Source: Diplonema japonicum
Taxonomy: Eukaryota; Euglenozoa; Diplonemea; Diplonemida; Diplonemidae
DNA length: 64,000 nucleotides
Reading direction: 5' to 3'
Assembly (NCBI GenBank): GCA_964019335.1
Contig: OZ025666.1
Location: 312,501 to 376,500, forward strand
Shown here: positions 11,954 to 21,875 of the stretch, in pieces
How positions within the stretch are numbered: the first letter of the stretch is position 1
Layout of the letters: the number at the start of each line of letters is the position of its first letter
Made by a program: the position numbers and the translations under genes
The notes under the pieces: generated by a model
Database searches by the model: none
Told to the model about the DNA's origin: nothing
The model's input: the letters and a program-made list of their open reading frames with translations, nothing else

Positions 11954-14020
11954 ATGGACCTGCCATGTGCGAACAACAGCATACAGTCCACGTACTACAC
12001 GACCAGCGTGTCGCTGGAAGAAAGCTGTCAAATAGTACCGCCTTTGATGTCCGATGCCGCTGAGGGTGTGGTGTTGCTACGGTTAAACAACATGCTTGCA
12101 GGCACCAAGGTGGACTCCGATGCGATCAGGTGGTGTGTGCAGATGATCGGCCGTGTGCCTCACAACGACAAGATCGTCACGGCCGTCCTCCGCGTCATCG
12201 AGAAGTCGCCAGAAGCCGTCCCACGAGGCGAGAACTCCTTCTGCTGCCCTGTGTGCAACCTCCTCTCCGTACACCTCAAGAAGCCAGGCTTCCAAGCAAA
12301 AAGCATGTCCGTCATCGACACCGCCCTTGTGCGCGAGGAAGGCACAAAGAAGCTCGAGCTCACAAAGAGCCTCGTCTCAGAGTGCAACATACTGCAAAGC
12401 GTGATAGCGACCCTCGAGCACCACATGGACAACGCCGCTGTGGTGCTGAAGGCGGTCACGCTTCTGAGAACTATCGTTCTCGTCGACGAGGAGTACCCCT
12501 CCATGCTCATCGATATAGGTGGTAGCAGCACATTTATAAAGCTCTTCAACCGCTACCGCACTTCCGTGTCGGTGGTCCCTGAAGCCCTCCTTGTTATCGA
12601 AGCTATCGCCGAAATCCCTTCGCTCGCTGCTACCCTTTTCGAAGAAGGCCACATGGGTATCCTCCTGTCCGTGCACCTTGCGCAGCCCATGCAGCCTACG
12701 CTGGCATTAGAGATGATATGTTCCGCCATGGCCACCAACTACGACTACCTGCAGTACGTCATCAAAGGCCCCGAGATCCCCGATGATCTATCTGTGCTGC
12801 CGCTGCCCAGTTCCCGTTCAGACGGGACGGGCATCATCGCCTCGAAGAAGATAGAAGAAGTCGAGCAGGTTGTGATCAGCTGCAGCCATGAAGATACGGT
12901 CGTTGAGGGCCTGAACCTGCTGCACAGGCTGGCCTTCAACCCGTCGCACGTCGCGCTCATCAACGTGGAGGAGGTGCTTGGGACGTTCACCCGTTTCAAT
13001 GGGTCGCCTTTGATCATTAGCTCAGCATGTGCAGCTCTGCACCGCCCCGCCCCCGCAAGTACCAGCCTCATCGTGAGGTGGCACAACATGACGCAAATCA
13101 TGGATGCCCTTGGAGCCCACATCGTCTACGGGCAGTCCGAGCCTGCAGCGGTTATCCTGTCGCTGCTCACGAAGCTGCTCCTATGCACAGACGAGACGGT
13201 GCAGTTCCTGCGGCCTGCTGGTGTCAAGACGGTACTCTATACAATGCTGTACATGCACACGGAGCCTACTGTCCTCTTGCATGCATCAGCTGTGATGGCG
13301 TTGCTATGCTCCGACTTGAAGCTTCGCGAGGAGTTTGCAAAGATGGCGAGCGAAGTGCAGGAAAACGCACCTGCCAAGACCGCACTGGATGTCTTGGTAA
13401 CGTCCTTGCGGCTGTATTCGTACAATAAAGTGTTGCAGTCGTTGCTGTGTCTGCTGCTGAAGGCTGCGTGTTCGATGTGCACAAAGTGCACAAATGCTGT
13501 TTTGAAAGGTGGGGAGGGGCTTCTTAAGAAGATATTGCAAAGTGGCGTGGAGGCAAAGTGCGTGCCGTTACAGCTAGCAGCAGCAGGGTGGGCCAGGGCG
13601 ATGGCGTCGACGGCTGACAACACAGAGCAGATAGCAAGCAAACAAGGGTTGGAGTTCCTTCTGGACACAGCCCACATCTACGGAAAGGTGAAGGACAGCG
13701 GGAACGGACTGCTGTCTGAGATGGTGCTGTTCGAGGCAGCACTGTCCGTCATTAGGTTGTCCATCACGAACGACGATATACGCGACCGGCTGGCGAGGCT
13801 TCTTCGCGAGTCGAACAAAGGATTCAGCGACCCTGAACTGATGCGCGTCTCGTGGAACGGCACATTCCTGCTATCCAACCAACCACCTGCAAAAGGCACC
13901 ACAGGGATGGTCTGGCTGGAACAATGGACAAAATACGTGCCAGAGATAGAGCAAGACCTCTCTAAGAGCGAGATCGTAGTCGGGTACAAGGATTTCGTAG
14001 TTGGATTAGGGTTCAAGTAA
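11954..14020 (+). CDS. armadillo/HEAT-like helical repeat protein, 688 aa
   Basis: One long exon; the ATG at 11954 (MDLPCANN) is the first in frame after the upstream stop region. The protein is rich in paired amphipathic helices with Leu/Ala/Val cores (e.g. VVLKAVTLLRTIVLVDEEYP, PTLALEMICSAMATNYDYL, PTVLLHASAVMALLCSDL), typical of armadillo or HEAT solenoids. A short cysteine cluster (FCCPVCNLLS) lies near residue 97. No catalytic motif or signal peptide. Best described as a soluble scaffold; I cannot name the family. Confidence 0.65.
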   Translation: MDLPCANNSIQSTYYTTSVSLEESCQIVPPLMSDAAEGVVLLRLNNMLAGTKVDSDAIRWCVQMIGRVPHNDKIVTAVLRVIEKSPEAVPRGENSFCCPVCNLLSVHLKKPGFQAKSMSVIDTALVREEGTKKLELTKSLVSECNILQSVIATLEHHMDNAAVVLKAVTLLRTIVLVDEEYPSMLIDIGGSSTFIKLFNRYRTSVSVVPEALLVIEAIAEIPSLAATLFEEGHMGILLSVHLAQPMQPTLALEMICSAMATNYDYLQYVIKGPEIPDDLSVLPLPSSRSDGTGIIASKKIEEVEQVVISCSHEDTVVEGLNLLHRLAFNPSHVALINVEEVLGTFTRFNGSPLIISSACAALHRPAPASTSLIVRWHNMTQIMDALGAHIVYGQSEPAAVILSLLTKLLLCTDETVQFLRPAGVKTVLYTMLYMHTEPTVLLHASAVMALLCSDLKLREEFAKMASEVQENAPAKTALDVLVTSLRLYSYNKVLQSLLCLLLKAACSMCTKCTNAVLKGGEGLLKKILQSGVEAKCVPLQLAAAGWARAMASTADNTEQIASKQGLEFLLDTAHIYGKVKDSGNGLLSEMVLFEAALSVIRLSITNDDIRDRLARLLRESNKGFSDPELMRVSWNGTFLLSNQPPAKGTTGMVWLEQWTKYVPEIEQDLSKSEIVVGYKDFVVGLGFK

Positions 14021-14138
14021 CCACCCCCCCTTTTTTTTATTGTCCTGTACTTTGAATTTTATATTTATCTTGACCCGCAGGGAAAGTACCGGTAAACCGA
14101 AAGAAAAGGAGGTAAGAGAAAAAAAAAGGGGGGGGGGG

Positions 14139-14954
14139 ATGACGCAAGACCAAGGTATCGGCATGTTCCCGCAGCTGTTGGGGGTGTCGCAATTTCTTGA
14201 AAGCCACCCGGCAGTAACGGACGTAAAATTTTTCGACAAGGCAGGTGTGACAAAGGCGGCGGTGGCGAAGTGGGAGCTTTCGAATCAGCCCTTCCAGCTG
14301 CCTGAAGATCTGGCGTCATTCCTGGCGATTTCCGACGGCCTCCTTCTGAAATGGAGCATTCTACTAAACAGGTCACCCATACAAGGCATAGGGAACACAC
14401 ACATAAACTCCCTCGCGCAAATAACTAGGTACGATGACCAAAGCATCGAAGAAGGCAAAACTGCATTTGTACTGGACGGTACCCCTTCTATGTACGGTAA
14501 AGTCTGCCTTCTTTACGAGAAGGACCGTCCGTACTCGCCTTCGATATGGTTCCAGTCGTTATCGTGCTCATGGCACTTTGTTGCCCACACATTTACTGAT
14601 TATTTCCGGCTTCTGATCATGCATTTGGGGCTCCCTGGGTGGTGCCACACGTACACGGAAACAGGTCTTCCTAATGTAACTGAAGAATGGTTTGGGTTCC
14701 TGTCGCCAGAGCGCTTCCACATCGATCGCTTGAAGGGGTACAGAAGTAAGAACCAGAAGCAACCTCCTCTTGTAGATATTGAAAAACTAAGCGAATGTCT
14801 CGACAAAGGCACCACAGCGTTGTCAGGAACAACAAGCTCTAAGAACGATGATCTGCATCAGCATCAACAGACCAATGGAAAGCTGCCACCAGGCGGAGGA
14901 GGAGACAAAAAGAGACGGCATAACTCGTACTCTTACGGTAGCATGAAGGGTTAA
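14139..14954 (+). CDS. TPGS2: tubulin polyglutamylase complex subunit 2-like (SMI1/KNR4 fold)
   Basis: A 271-residue single-exon protein, ATG at 14139 straight after a poly(G) run. It has the order of motifs of TPGS2: a W...LPEDLASFLAISDGLLLKWS segment (SMI1/KNR4 start), an INSLAQITR strand, a GKVCLLY strand, then SWHFVAHTFTDYFRLLIMHLGLPGW and EEWFGFLSPER. The C-terminus is a low-complexity Gly/Gln/His tail. TPGS2 is part of the complex that adds polyglutamate chains to tubulin in axonemes and basal bodies, so it fits a flagellated cell and the BILBO1-like genes further on. The assignment rests on recognised motif order, not an alignment. Confidence 0.75.
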   Translation: MTQDQGIGMFPQLLGVSQFLESHPAVTDVKFFDKAGVTKAAVAKWELSNQPFQLPEDLASFLAISDGLLLKWSILLNRSPIQGIGNTHINSLAQITRYDDQSIEEGKTAFVLDGTPSMYGKVCLLYEKDRPYSPSIWFQSLSCSWHFVAHTFTDYFRLLIMHLGLPGWCHTYTETGLPNVTEEWFGFLSPERFHIDRLKGYRSKNQKQPPLVDIEKLSECLDKGTTALSGTTSSKNDDLHQHQQTNGKLPPGGGGDKKRRHNSYSYGSMKG

Positions 14955-15266
14955 GTAAATATAATTTTTCTGTTCTTAGTCCTCCCCCATGTGCGTTTTT
15001 TTTTTTATAATTCTTCTTGCAAGTGAGTGTATTACTTGCATTATTTGATACCGCCCACTTTCCTTTCCTTTTCTTTTCTTTCTTATGTTGGTTCTTCTTA
15101 TCCCTCGAAGTGGGGTATGGTCTTTTACATCTTGTCAACAATTGTGGGGAGGGGTTAAAAAAAAATCAGGTAGCGGCAAATATTCTCCCCAGAAATGGGC
15201 AATTGTTTACAACTTTTTTGATCCCCTGGGGGAAGGGGGGGGGGGTAAATAATAAATCGAGACAAA
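14955..15266. other. intergenic, T/C-rich
   Basis: Pyrimidine-rich spacer with a poly(T) and a poly(G) run. No coding signal seen. Confidence 0.5.
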
Positions 15267-15343
15267 AGCCTGCCCATTTCCCCGTTGTTGTATTCTGTTT
15301 TTTAACATTGGCATCGAACGGGAGTTCTGGCAGCGCGAGAAGA
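15267..15343 (+). ncRNA. H/ACA-like snoRNA with AGA box, copy 1 of 3
   Basis: Single-hairpin RNA. The lower stem pairs TGCC (15271-15274) with GGCA; the upper stem CCCGTT pairs perfectly with AACGGG. A 15-nt gap (AGTTCTGGCAGCGCG) separates the upper stem from the AGA box at 15338-15340, the spacing expected between pseudouridylation pocket and box. The pocket arms (CATTTC and AGTTCT) could pair with LSU rRNA AGAACUUUGAAAAG around the UU. The stem change relative to copy 3 (TGCC/GGCA versus AGCC/GGCT) is compensatory. The target is inferred. Confidence 0.6.
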
Positions 15344-15386
15344 GATATAGCAGGGCTTGTAAAAAAAAGCTAATAAATAAAATAAA

Positions 15387-15461
15387 TGCCAGCCTATTTC
15401 CCCGTAGTTGTGTAGCGTGTTTACATTTGGCACTGCGGGAGTTCAAGCTAATGCGAGATAG
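15387..15461 (+). ncRNA. H/ACA-like snoRNA with AGA box, copy 2 of 3
   Basis: Diverged copy with the same CCTATTTCCCCGT left arm and GGGAGTTC right arm. The upper stem CCCGTAG/CTGCGGG includes one U-G pair. AGA box at 15456-15458, 16 nt after the upper stem. The lower stem is weaker than in the other two copies, so this one may be degenerating. Confidence 0.5.
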
Positions 15462-15534
15462 TATCAATATTCTTTTCACCAGGGAACAAAAGGATGGGCA
15501 ACAACAAAAAAAAAAAAAAAAAAAAAAAAAAAAA

Positions 15535-15607
15535 GCGAGCCCATTTCCCCGTCGGTGTGTACCATCTTAATATGGCATCCGGTGGGAGTTCTGGCTGCGC
15601 GAGATCT
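15535..15607 (+). ncRNA. H/ACA-like snoRNA with AGA box, copy 3 of 3
   Basis: Lower stem GCGAGCC/GGCTGCGC (one bulged G) directly before the AGA box at 15602-15604; upper stem from CCC..CGG to CCGG..GGG with a CCAT/ATGG tip; exactly 15 nt from upper stem to box. The guide arms are the same as in copy 1. A 30-nt poly(A) run lies just upstream. Confidence 0.6.
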
Positions 15608-15725
15608 CCAAAACATTGTTGCTATTTCTTTTTTTTTTGGCGGGCCGTTGCTAACCACTTCGTTCCTATCATAGTGAATTTTTTTTTCTTCAAAATCAAT
15701 ATACACAGTGAGGATCGGGGGTGTA

Positions 15726-16079
15726 ATGCCGTACCCTGTTAAGTACATGGGCACGCCGCCTTACCTGCTTCGCAAGTTGGAAAGCAAGAGAAGAAAAGGA
15801 CAAGCAGACTACGAGAAGCCCAAGCCGCATCTCGCCTGCGCTACGAGCTGCATGTGGTGTGGCAGAGTCGTGAAGCTTCCCTTTTCAACTGACGCACTCC
15901 AAACATGCCCCTACTGCCGTGGAAAGGTGGACCCCCATACCACTGCTGAACTGTGGACGCCCAGTCCAGTTTCTGCGTGCAACCCCAGCCGCCTTGCATC
16001 GACAAGACGCCCATCGCTGTCTGTCTTAAGTGACGCGACACCCTCGAAGGCCCCCACTGAGGTGTCCTACATGCTATGA
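15726..16079 (+). CDS. small zinc-ribbon-like protein, 117 aa
   Basis: Starts at ATG 15726 (MPYPVKYMGTPPYLL); the frame extends upstream without an ATG. It contains one pair of CxxC knuckles (CMWCGRVVKLPF...TCPYCRGKV) about 18 residues apart, a zinc-ribbon pattern, in the middle of a basic protein with a Ser/Pro-rich tail. Basic N-terminus (LESKRRKG). Possibly a nucleic-acid or protein-binding zinc protein; family not recognised. Confidence 0.6.
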   Translation: MPYPVKYMGTPPYLLRKLESKRRKGQADYEKPKPHLACATSCMWCGRVVKLPFSTDALQTCPYCRGKVDPHTTAELWTPSPVSACNPSRLASTRRPSLSVLSDATPSKAPTEVSYML

Positions 16080-16188
16080 TGTCTTTTTACAAAGGCACTG
16101 TTTGTTTGTATTCGGCACAACACGCACCAGCGAGTCAGAATTTCTCAAATCAGATTTCTGTTTTTCTTTTTAACAAAAAAAGAAAAAA

Positions 16189-19100
16189 ATGTCACGCGCG
16201 CTCTTGTGCGTGCTGTCCCTCGGGACGGCAGCTGCTCTTCAAACATGCCCACTCAACTTCGTGGGGAACGTGAAGCAGTTCGTGGTGGAGCAGGAGAACG
16301 GGAAGAACCGCAGGACGGTCCCTGCTGTGGAGAGGGCGATGACAGCGAAGGAGTTCTACGACTTCAACTCTTGGAGCAGCCACACCGGGTTTGAGAAGGC
16401 TGGTGTCTCGAACATGTTCCTGTACAGGGACCTGAACCACCCCGACCACCTGTCCTTCTTCTGGACCAGCGGGATCGACCACCCCCACGGCAACCAGCCC
16501 ACCGCTTCTGTCGACGGTCTCATCAGCGGCATCCCCGATGGGGTCACCATTGCTGAAATGGACGACAGGTCTGATGAGTTTGACTGGACCACCAGCAGCA
16601 CAATGGGTGTCATCGACCACAACCAGATCACCTCTGGGACCAGGAACATCGGTTGCCGTTGGAGGTTCGCCGAGAACACCGACGGCGGTGCCATCGAAGG
16701 GCTTCCCACGAACCTGAACTGGGAGATGAAGATGACCACGAAGTTCCACTTCGGGATCGACACCTGGTCCTTCCACTTCGGCGACGGGTCCACCGCACAG
16801 GACATGGACCCCTCCGAGCCTGTGTACCTTCGCCCTGTGGTGACGACTGTGGACACCGGTGTTGCCCCCTACCCCGGGACGGCAGGGAAGGAGACCTTCT
16901 GCACCCTTGTGAAGTCCGACAACGATGGGGAGCAGCTGACCTACACCTTCAGTTGGGGCGACGATACCCCCGACACCGTTGTGACGAAGACGGAAGGAAA
17001 CCTTGCCTGTGCCGAGCACGACTTCTGCGGTCCCGTGTCGGCGACCTGTGGTGGGACGGCACCCCGCAAGGTGCGTGTGTTTGCGAAGGGGTCCGGTTGC
17101 AGCGCCGTCCACAAGATCCTTGCGGATGAGGAGATCGGGACCTGCCCGCCGCTCAACTTCGTGGGGGACGTGAAGCAGTTCGTGGTGGAGCAGGAGAACG
17201 GGAAGAACCGCAGGACGGTCCCTGCTGTGGAGAGGGCGATGACAGCGAAGCAGTTCTACGACTTCAACTCTGTGAGCGCGCACACCGGACTTGAGAAGGC
17301 TAAGACCTCGAACATGTTCCTGTACAGGGATCTCATGAACCCCGACCACCTGTCCTTCTTCTGGATCCACGGTATTGACCACCCCGAGGGGAACCAGCCT
17401 GAGTCCGACGTCGACGCTCTCATCACTGGGATCCCGAGTGGTGTCACCATTGCGCAGAGCGACGACAGGACGGCCGAGTGGGACTGGACCAGCAGCAACA
17501 AGCTCGGGGACATCACCCACAACGGCGAGAACATCGGCGGGCACTGGTGGTTCAACCAGAACACAGACGGCGGTGCTCTTGACGGTTTCCCCACGAACCT
17601 GAACTGGGAGATTAAGATCCAAGCGAACTTCATCAGGGGGATCGACACCTGGTCCTTCCTCTTCGGCGACGGGTCCCTGCAGCAGGACATGGACATGAGC
17701 GAGCCTGTGTACCTTCGCCCTGTGGTGACCTCTGTGGATCTTGGTGTGGCCCCTTACCCTCAGGTGGCTGGTGCCGAGACCTTCTGCACCCTCGTGGAGT
17801 CCATCACACAGGAGCAGCTGACCTACACCTTCAAGTGGGGCGACGAGACCCCCGACACCGTTGTGACTGGACCTGCTGGCCATGTTACCTGTGCGTCGCA
17901 CGACTTCTGCGGTCCCGTGTCGGCGACCTGTGGTGGGACGGCACCCCGCAAGGTGCGTGTGTTCGTCTCGAAGTCCGGTTGCAGCACCGTCCACAAGATC
18001 CTTGCGGATGAGGAGATCGGGACCTGCCCGCCGCTCAACTTCGTGGGGGACGTGAAGCAGTTCGTGGTGGAGCAGGAGAACGGGAAGAACCGCAGGACGG
18101 TCCCTGCTGTGGAGAGGGCGATGACAGCGAAGCAGTTCTACGACTTCGACTCTTGGAGCGCGCACACAGGGTTTGAGAAGGCTGGGACCTCGAACATGTT
18201 CCTGTACAGGGACCTGAACCACCCCCACCACCTGTCCTTCTTCTGGATCCACGGTATCGACCACCCCCAGGGGAACCAGCCTGAGTCCGACGTCGACGCC
18301 CTCATCACCGGGATCCCGAGTGGTGTCACCATTGCGCAGAGCGACGACAGGACGGCCGAGTGGGACTGGACCAGCAGCAACAAGCTCGGGGACATCACCC
18401 ACAACGGCGGGAACATCGGCGGGCACTGGTGGTTCAACCAGAACACAGACGGCGGTGCTCTTGACGGTTTCCCCACAAACCTGAACTGGGAGATTAAGAT
18501 CCAAGCGAACTTCATCAGGGGGATCGACACCTGGTCCTTCCACTTCGGCGACGGGTCCCTGCAGCAGGACATGGACATGAGCGAGCCTGTGTACCTTCGC
18601 CCTGTGGTGACCTCTGTGGATCTTGGTGTGGCCCCTTACCCGACTGTGGCCGGTCCTGAGACCTTCTGCACCCTCGTGGAGTCCATCACACAGGAGCAGC
18701 TGACCTACACCTTCAAGTGGGGCGACAACACCCCCGACACCGTTGTGACTGGACCTGCTGGGAGCCTTGCCTGTGCAACACACAACTTCTGCGGAGCCAT
18801 CTCGCAGACCTGTGGTGGGACGGCACCCCGCAAGGTGCGTGTGTTCGTGAAGAAGACGGGCTGCGTGGAGATGGACAGGATCCTTGCAGACGAGAAGGTG
18901 GACGATGTGACCTGCGGGAACCACGAGGGCGTGAAGGTGAGCATCGAGGGGGCCACCGTTGCGGGCAACGATGTGAACGGGGAGATGGAGTTCAGCAACA
19001 GCGAGGCGGTGCTGACGAAGATCCCCGAGAACATGAGGGAGATGCAGGTTCACACCCCTGCTGCCATTCCCAAGGACACCACCATCACCCTCAGCTGCTG

Positions 19101-19428
19101 CGGGACTGAGGTCTGCGAGTTCATCGTGTCACACTACCACTGCCCTCCGTGCTCGGGGAAGGTGAACGGTGGCTTCCCCGCCCTACTCCCTCTGTCTGGG
19201 TTCGAGTCGGCCTCCTGCGCTCCCAAGTGGGGGTTGGCAGAGCAGAAGATGGTGTCGTACAGGGTTCAGGTGGATGCGGGGGCCTCTCTGGTCCTTCCCG
19301 AGACCACCGAGGAGGCCACATCCTTCGTTATCTTCAGCAAGGTTGGTGAGCTGGCGGACCCGTGGTGCCAGAAACCTAAGAAGTTTGGGTGTGGCGGTCC
19401 CTGTCCTCCTTCTAAGTGCACGTGTTAA
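16189..19428 (+). CDS. secreted protein with three tandem ~295-residue repeats, 1079 aa
   Basis: Single exon. Residues 1-17 (MSRALLCVLSLGTAAAL) look like a signal peptide. Three repeats begin at 16246, 17143 and 18025, each starting CPxLNFVGxVKQFVVEQENG and containing SFxFGDGS and YTFxWGDxTPDTVVT strands reminiscent of PKD-like beta-sandwich modules, with conserved cysteines (HDFCGPVSATCGGTAPRKVRVF). Repeats 2 and 3 are almost identical in DNA as well as protein, pointing to recent duplication or conversion. A cysteine-rich ~175-residue tail follows (SCCGTEVC, CPPCSG, CGGPCPPSKCTC). No membrane anchor was seen after the signal. Likely an extracellular or surface-associated adhesive protein; function unknown. 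Third-position GC is strikingly high, which creates a 953-residue antisense open frame. Confidence 0.75.
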   Translation: MSRALLCVLSLGTAAALQTCPLNFVGNVKQFVVEQENGKNRRTVPAVERAMTAKEFYDFNSWSSHTGFEKAGVSNMFLYRDLNHPDHLSFFWTSGIDHPHGNQPTASVDGLISGIPDGVTIAEMDDRSDEFDWTTSSTMGVIDHNQITSGTRNIGCRWRFAENTDGGAIEGLPTNLNWEMKMTTKFHFGIDTWSFHFGDGSTAQDMDPSEPVYLRPVVTTVDTGVAPYPGTAGKETFCTLVKSDNDGEQLTYTFSWGDDTPDTVVTKTEGNLACAEHDFCGPVSATCGGTAPRKVRVFAKGSGCSAVHKILADEEIGTCPPLNFVGDVKQFVVEQENGKNRRTVPAVERAMTAKQFYDFNSVSAHTGLEKAKTSNMFLYRDLMNPDHLSFFWIHGIDHPEGNQPESDVDALITGIPSGVTIAQSDDRTAEWDWTSSNKLGDITHNGENIGGHWWFNQNTDGGALDGFPTNLNWEIKIQANFIRGIDTWSFLFGDGSLQQDMDMSEPVYLRPVVTSVDLGVAPYPQVAGAETFCTLVESITQEQLTYTFKWGDETPDTVVTGPAGHVTCASHDFCGPVSATCGGTAPRKVRVFVSKSGCSTVHKILADEEIGTCPPLNFVGDVKQFVVEQENGKNRRTVPAVERAMTAKQFYDFDSWSAHTGFEKAGTSNMFLYRDLNHPHHLSFFWIHGIDHPQGNQPESDVDALITGIPSGVTIAQSDDRTAEWDWTSSNKLGDITHNGGNIGGHWWFNQNTDGGALDGFPTNLNWEIKIQANFIRGIDTWSFHFGDGSLQQDMDMSEPVYLRPVVTSVDLGVAPYPTVAGPETFCTLVESITQEQLTYTFKWGDNTPDTVVTGPAGSLACATHNFCGAISQTCGGTAPRKVRVFVKKTGCVEMDRILADEKVDDVTCGNHEGVKVSIEGATVAGNDVNGEMEFSNSEAVLTKIPENMREMQVHTPAAIPKDTTITLSCCGTEVCEFIVSHYHCPPCSGKVNGGFPALLPLSGFESASCAPKWGLAEQKMVSYRVQVDAGASLVLPETTEEATSFVIFSKVGELADPWCQKPKKFGCGGPCPPSKCTC

Positions 19429-20675
19429 GGTAAGAAAAAAAAAAGAAAAAAGAAAAGCCTCTATTGTTTTCCCTCTTCTTCATTCCTTTTTGCTCCCCTT
19501 TTTTTATTGTTGCTCTCTCTGTTTTTTTTTTTATTGTTGCTCTCTCTCGCAAGAAAGCGAAGGTCTCTGGCCCACTATCAAATGCAACGTGTCCGAAGGC
19601 AGCATCTGAAGGGGTTAAGTTGAGATCAGGAACATTAGTGACAGACAAACAAGAAATAGAAAAAAAAAAAAAAAAAGAATACTGTAAATCCTCTTTTAAC
19701 CTTATCCAGAATGAAGAAAAAAAAAAAAAAAAAAAAGAACAATTCGACTCCCGAACTCGTGTTTTCGGAGGTCGATTTAAGGACAAATCAAATCAATGGT
19801 TTTTGATAGGAAAAAAAAACTTCAGTCTTTTAGATCGCTAGGTGGCGCTAAGAGAATTACAGGAACTATTCTCGCATTCTTCTTCTTCTTCTTCCTCCCC
19901 CCCCCCCCCCCTCCTCCTCGTTTCATTTTCTTTCACTTTATATATGCTGAACTAGGGCGTTTTCGACTCTGGGAATGAAATGAGGAGCGTAATTGCGAGG
20001 AAGAAGGGGAAGAAAAAAAGAAAGAAAAACCCACCAATCCCCCAAAGATATATTTATATATGAGAATTAGCCTTTTTTTAAAAAAATATTTTATTCTCTC
20101 CATTTGCATTCCCCCTCGGGACCAAAGAACACACGTGGTCCCTTTTATTTTCTTGTTTTTTTTTCCCTCCCTCTTTTTTTTTGGAGTTTAAAACATCTAT
20201 ACTTTGATAATTGTCGTTGCTGCAAAGAATTTTTAATCGTGCGTTACAACTTCTTTTTCCGCAAAGGTCTTTTTTTAAAAAGAAGTTTAAAATAAATAAA
20301 AGTTGTTGCACAATAGATATCTAGTGGCTATTACAAAACAGAGCAAACCAGAGTGAATAGTTTGTTTTCTCCATTTTCATCTCTTACCTTTCTATTTTTT
20401 GTTTTTATTCTTTTTCTTCTTTATTCAATGGGAAAAAACAAATCTTTTTATTTTTGTTTTATTTTGTCTACCCTGCCAATGTGGTGCTTTTAAACCCCCT
20501 GGTCCATCGTGAACATGAAAAGATTTTAATTGTTTCCCTATTTCCATTCCTCTCCCTCCTTTGTTTTGAATTTCTTATTTTTTTATTTTGATTAATTGAG
20601 CTTGAATTTCTGTACCTGTGGGGGGGGGGGGGGGGGGGGGGGGAGAAACGCACCCTGCACAGGACCAGGAGGAAG
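19429..20675. other. intergenic, homopolymer-rich
   Basis: About 1.2 kb of poly(A), poly(T), CTT-rich and poly(C) runs ending in a 29-nt poly(G) at about 20613-20642. A small direct repeat (TTTTTATTGTTGCTCTCTCT) occurs twice near 19500-19550. No gene or RNA recognised. Confidence 0.5.
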
Positions 20676-21875
20676 ATGAGCGGTGTGAAAAGATGGTCCG
20701 CAAGAGCGGCCAAGGAGTCGGGTGGTGTCGGTGCAAAACTGTGGCCCGAGATGCTGGCGCTATCGAGCGCCGAGGGTGTGGCGAATCTCGGGCAAGGGTA
20801 CCCAGACTACGCAGGGAACGAATTCGCACTCCAAGCAGCACACAGAGCACTGGACTCGCCTGTGGTGAACCAGTACTCCGGCATAGGAGGCCTGCCCGTT
20901 CTGAACAAAGCTGTGTCCGACTACTACCAAGCGGTCTACGGTGGCGAGAAGCTTGACCCTGCGAAGGAAGTATGCGTCCTAACCTCAGCTACGGAGGGGC
21001 TCATCTCCTCAACACTGGGGCTCATCGACGAGGGTGATGAGGTGGTCATCTTCGAACCCTTCTTCCCGTGGTACCTGCCGTCCGTCCGCATGGCGGGTGG
21101 TGTCCCTAAGGTAGTGGAGCTGAAGGCGCCTGGGTTCGAAGTCTTGGAAGAGGACTTGGCGAAGGTGTTCTCCGAGAAGACGAAGATGGTGCTGCTGAAC
21201 ACACCGCACAACCCAACAGGGCACGTCCTCAAGCGGGCGGAACTGGAGCTTGTCGCGGCGTACTGCAAGAAGTACGATGTAATCTGCGTGAGCGACGAAG
21301 TATACGAAGCACAGGTGTTCACAGGCGCGGAGCATGTCCGCATTACTGACTTGGAAGGGATGCGCGAGCGCACGGTGACGGTGAGCGGCTCGTCAAAAAT
21401 GCTCTCCCTGACGGGGTGGCGCATAGGGTGGGCGTATGGACCGGAGGACCTTGTCGCAGCCATTCGCACGGTGCACTCCTTCACGACATATTGCGCCCCT
21501 GCACCCTTGCAGCTTGCAGTGGCAGAGACTCTGCAGCATTGCATCGAGACAAACGACTTCAAGTTTGACGGTGTGGCTGAGCTCTACAGGGGTAACTGGG
21601 AGCTTCTTGCCGATGCGTTAACCAAGTTGGGTGCCACTGTGTGCCCTGCACAGGGTGGGTACTTCCTTGTGGCCGATATAGCTTACTCTGGAATGTCTGA
21701 TATCGAGTTTGTGCGCTGGCTGGCAAAGGAGAAGAAAGTTGGCGCTGTTCCCCTTGCGATGTTCTTCAGCCCCGGACCTGAGGGCGAGCTCACACACCGC
21801 ACTCTTGTCCGCTTTGCTATTTGTAAAGAGCGGGCTTCTATTGAGAGAGCTTGCCGCCACATCCTTCAGGCTTGA
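20676..21875 (+). CDS. PLP-dependent aminotransferase, class I/II (kynurenine/methionine aminotransferase-like)
   Basis: A 399-residue single-exon enzyme of the usual family length. The fold-type I landmarks are clear: NLGQGYPDY near the N-terminus, the substrate-pocket GIGGLPVLNKAV, N179-P-T-G of the cofactor site, SDEVYE (Asp contacting the pyridine nitrogen), and the Schiff-base lysine K241 in SGSSKMLSLTGWRIGW. A conserved C-terminal arginine lies in LVRFAICKE. This pattern is that of kynurenine/glutamine-type or methionine aminotransferases that move an amino group to a 2-oxo acid. Exact substrate is not decided by the sequence. No targeting peptide is evident, so cytosolic is likely. The next gene is another PLP enzyme of sulfur metabolism. 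Confidence 0.88.
   Translation: MSGVKRWSARAAKESGGVGAKLWPEMLALSSAEGVANLGQGYPDYAGNEFALQAAHRALDSPVVNQYSGIGGLPVLNKAVSDYYQAVYGGEKLDPAKEVCVLTSATEGLISSTLGLIDEGDEVVIFEPFFPWYLPSVRMAGGVPKVVELKAPGFEVLEEDLAKVFSEKTKMVLLNTPHNPTGHVLKRAELELVAAYCKKYDVICVSDEVYEAQVFTGAEHVRITDLEGMRERTVTVSGSSKMLSLTGWRIGWAYGPEDLVAAIRTVHSFTTYCAPAPLQLAVAETLQHCIETNDFKFDGVAELYRGNWELLADALTKLGATVCPAQGGYFLVADIAYSGMSDIEFVRWLAKEKKVGAVPLAMFFSPGPEGELTHRTLVRFAICKERASIERACRHILQA

Noticed and set aside
16192..19053. 953-codon open frame on the minus strand
   Set aside because: Shadow of the sense gene: strong third-position GC bias removes antisense stops. The sense frame has a signal peptide and repeated protein domains.
20613..20642. Poly(G) run as a G-quadruplex control site
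   Set aside because: Homopolymer runs of all four bases occur throughout the intergenic DNA, so this one is not special.
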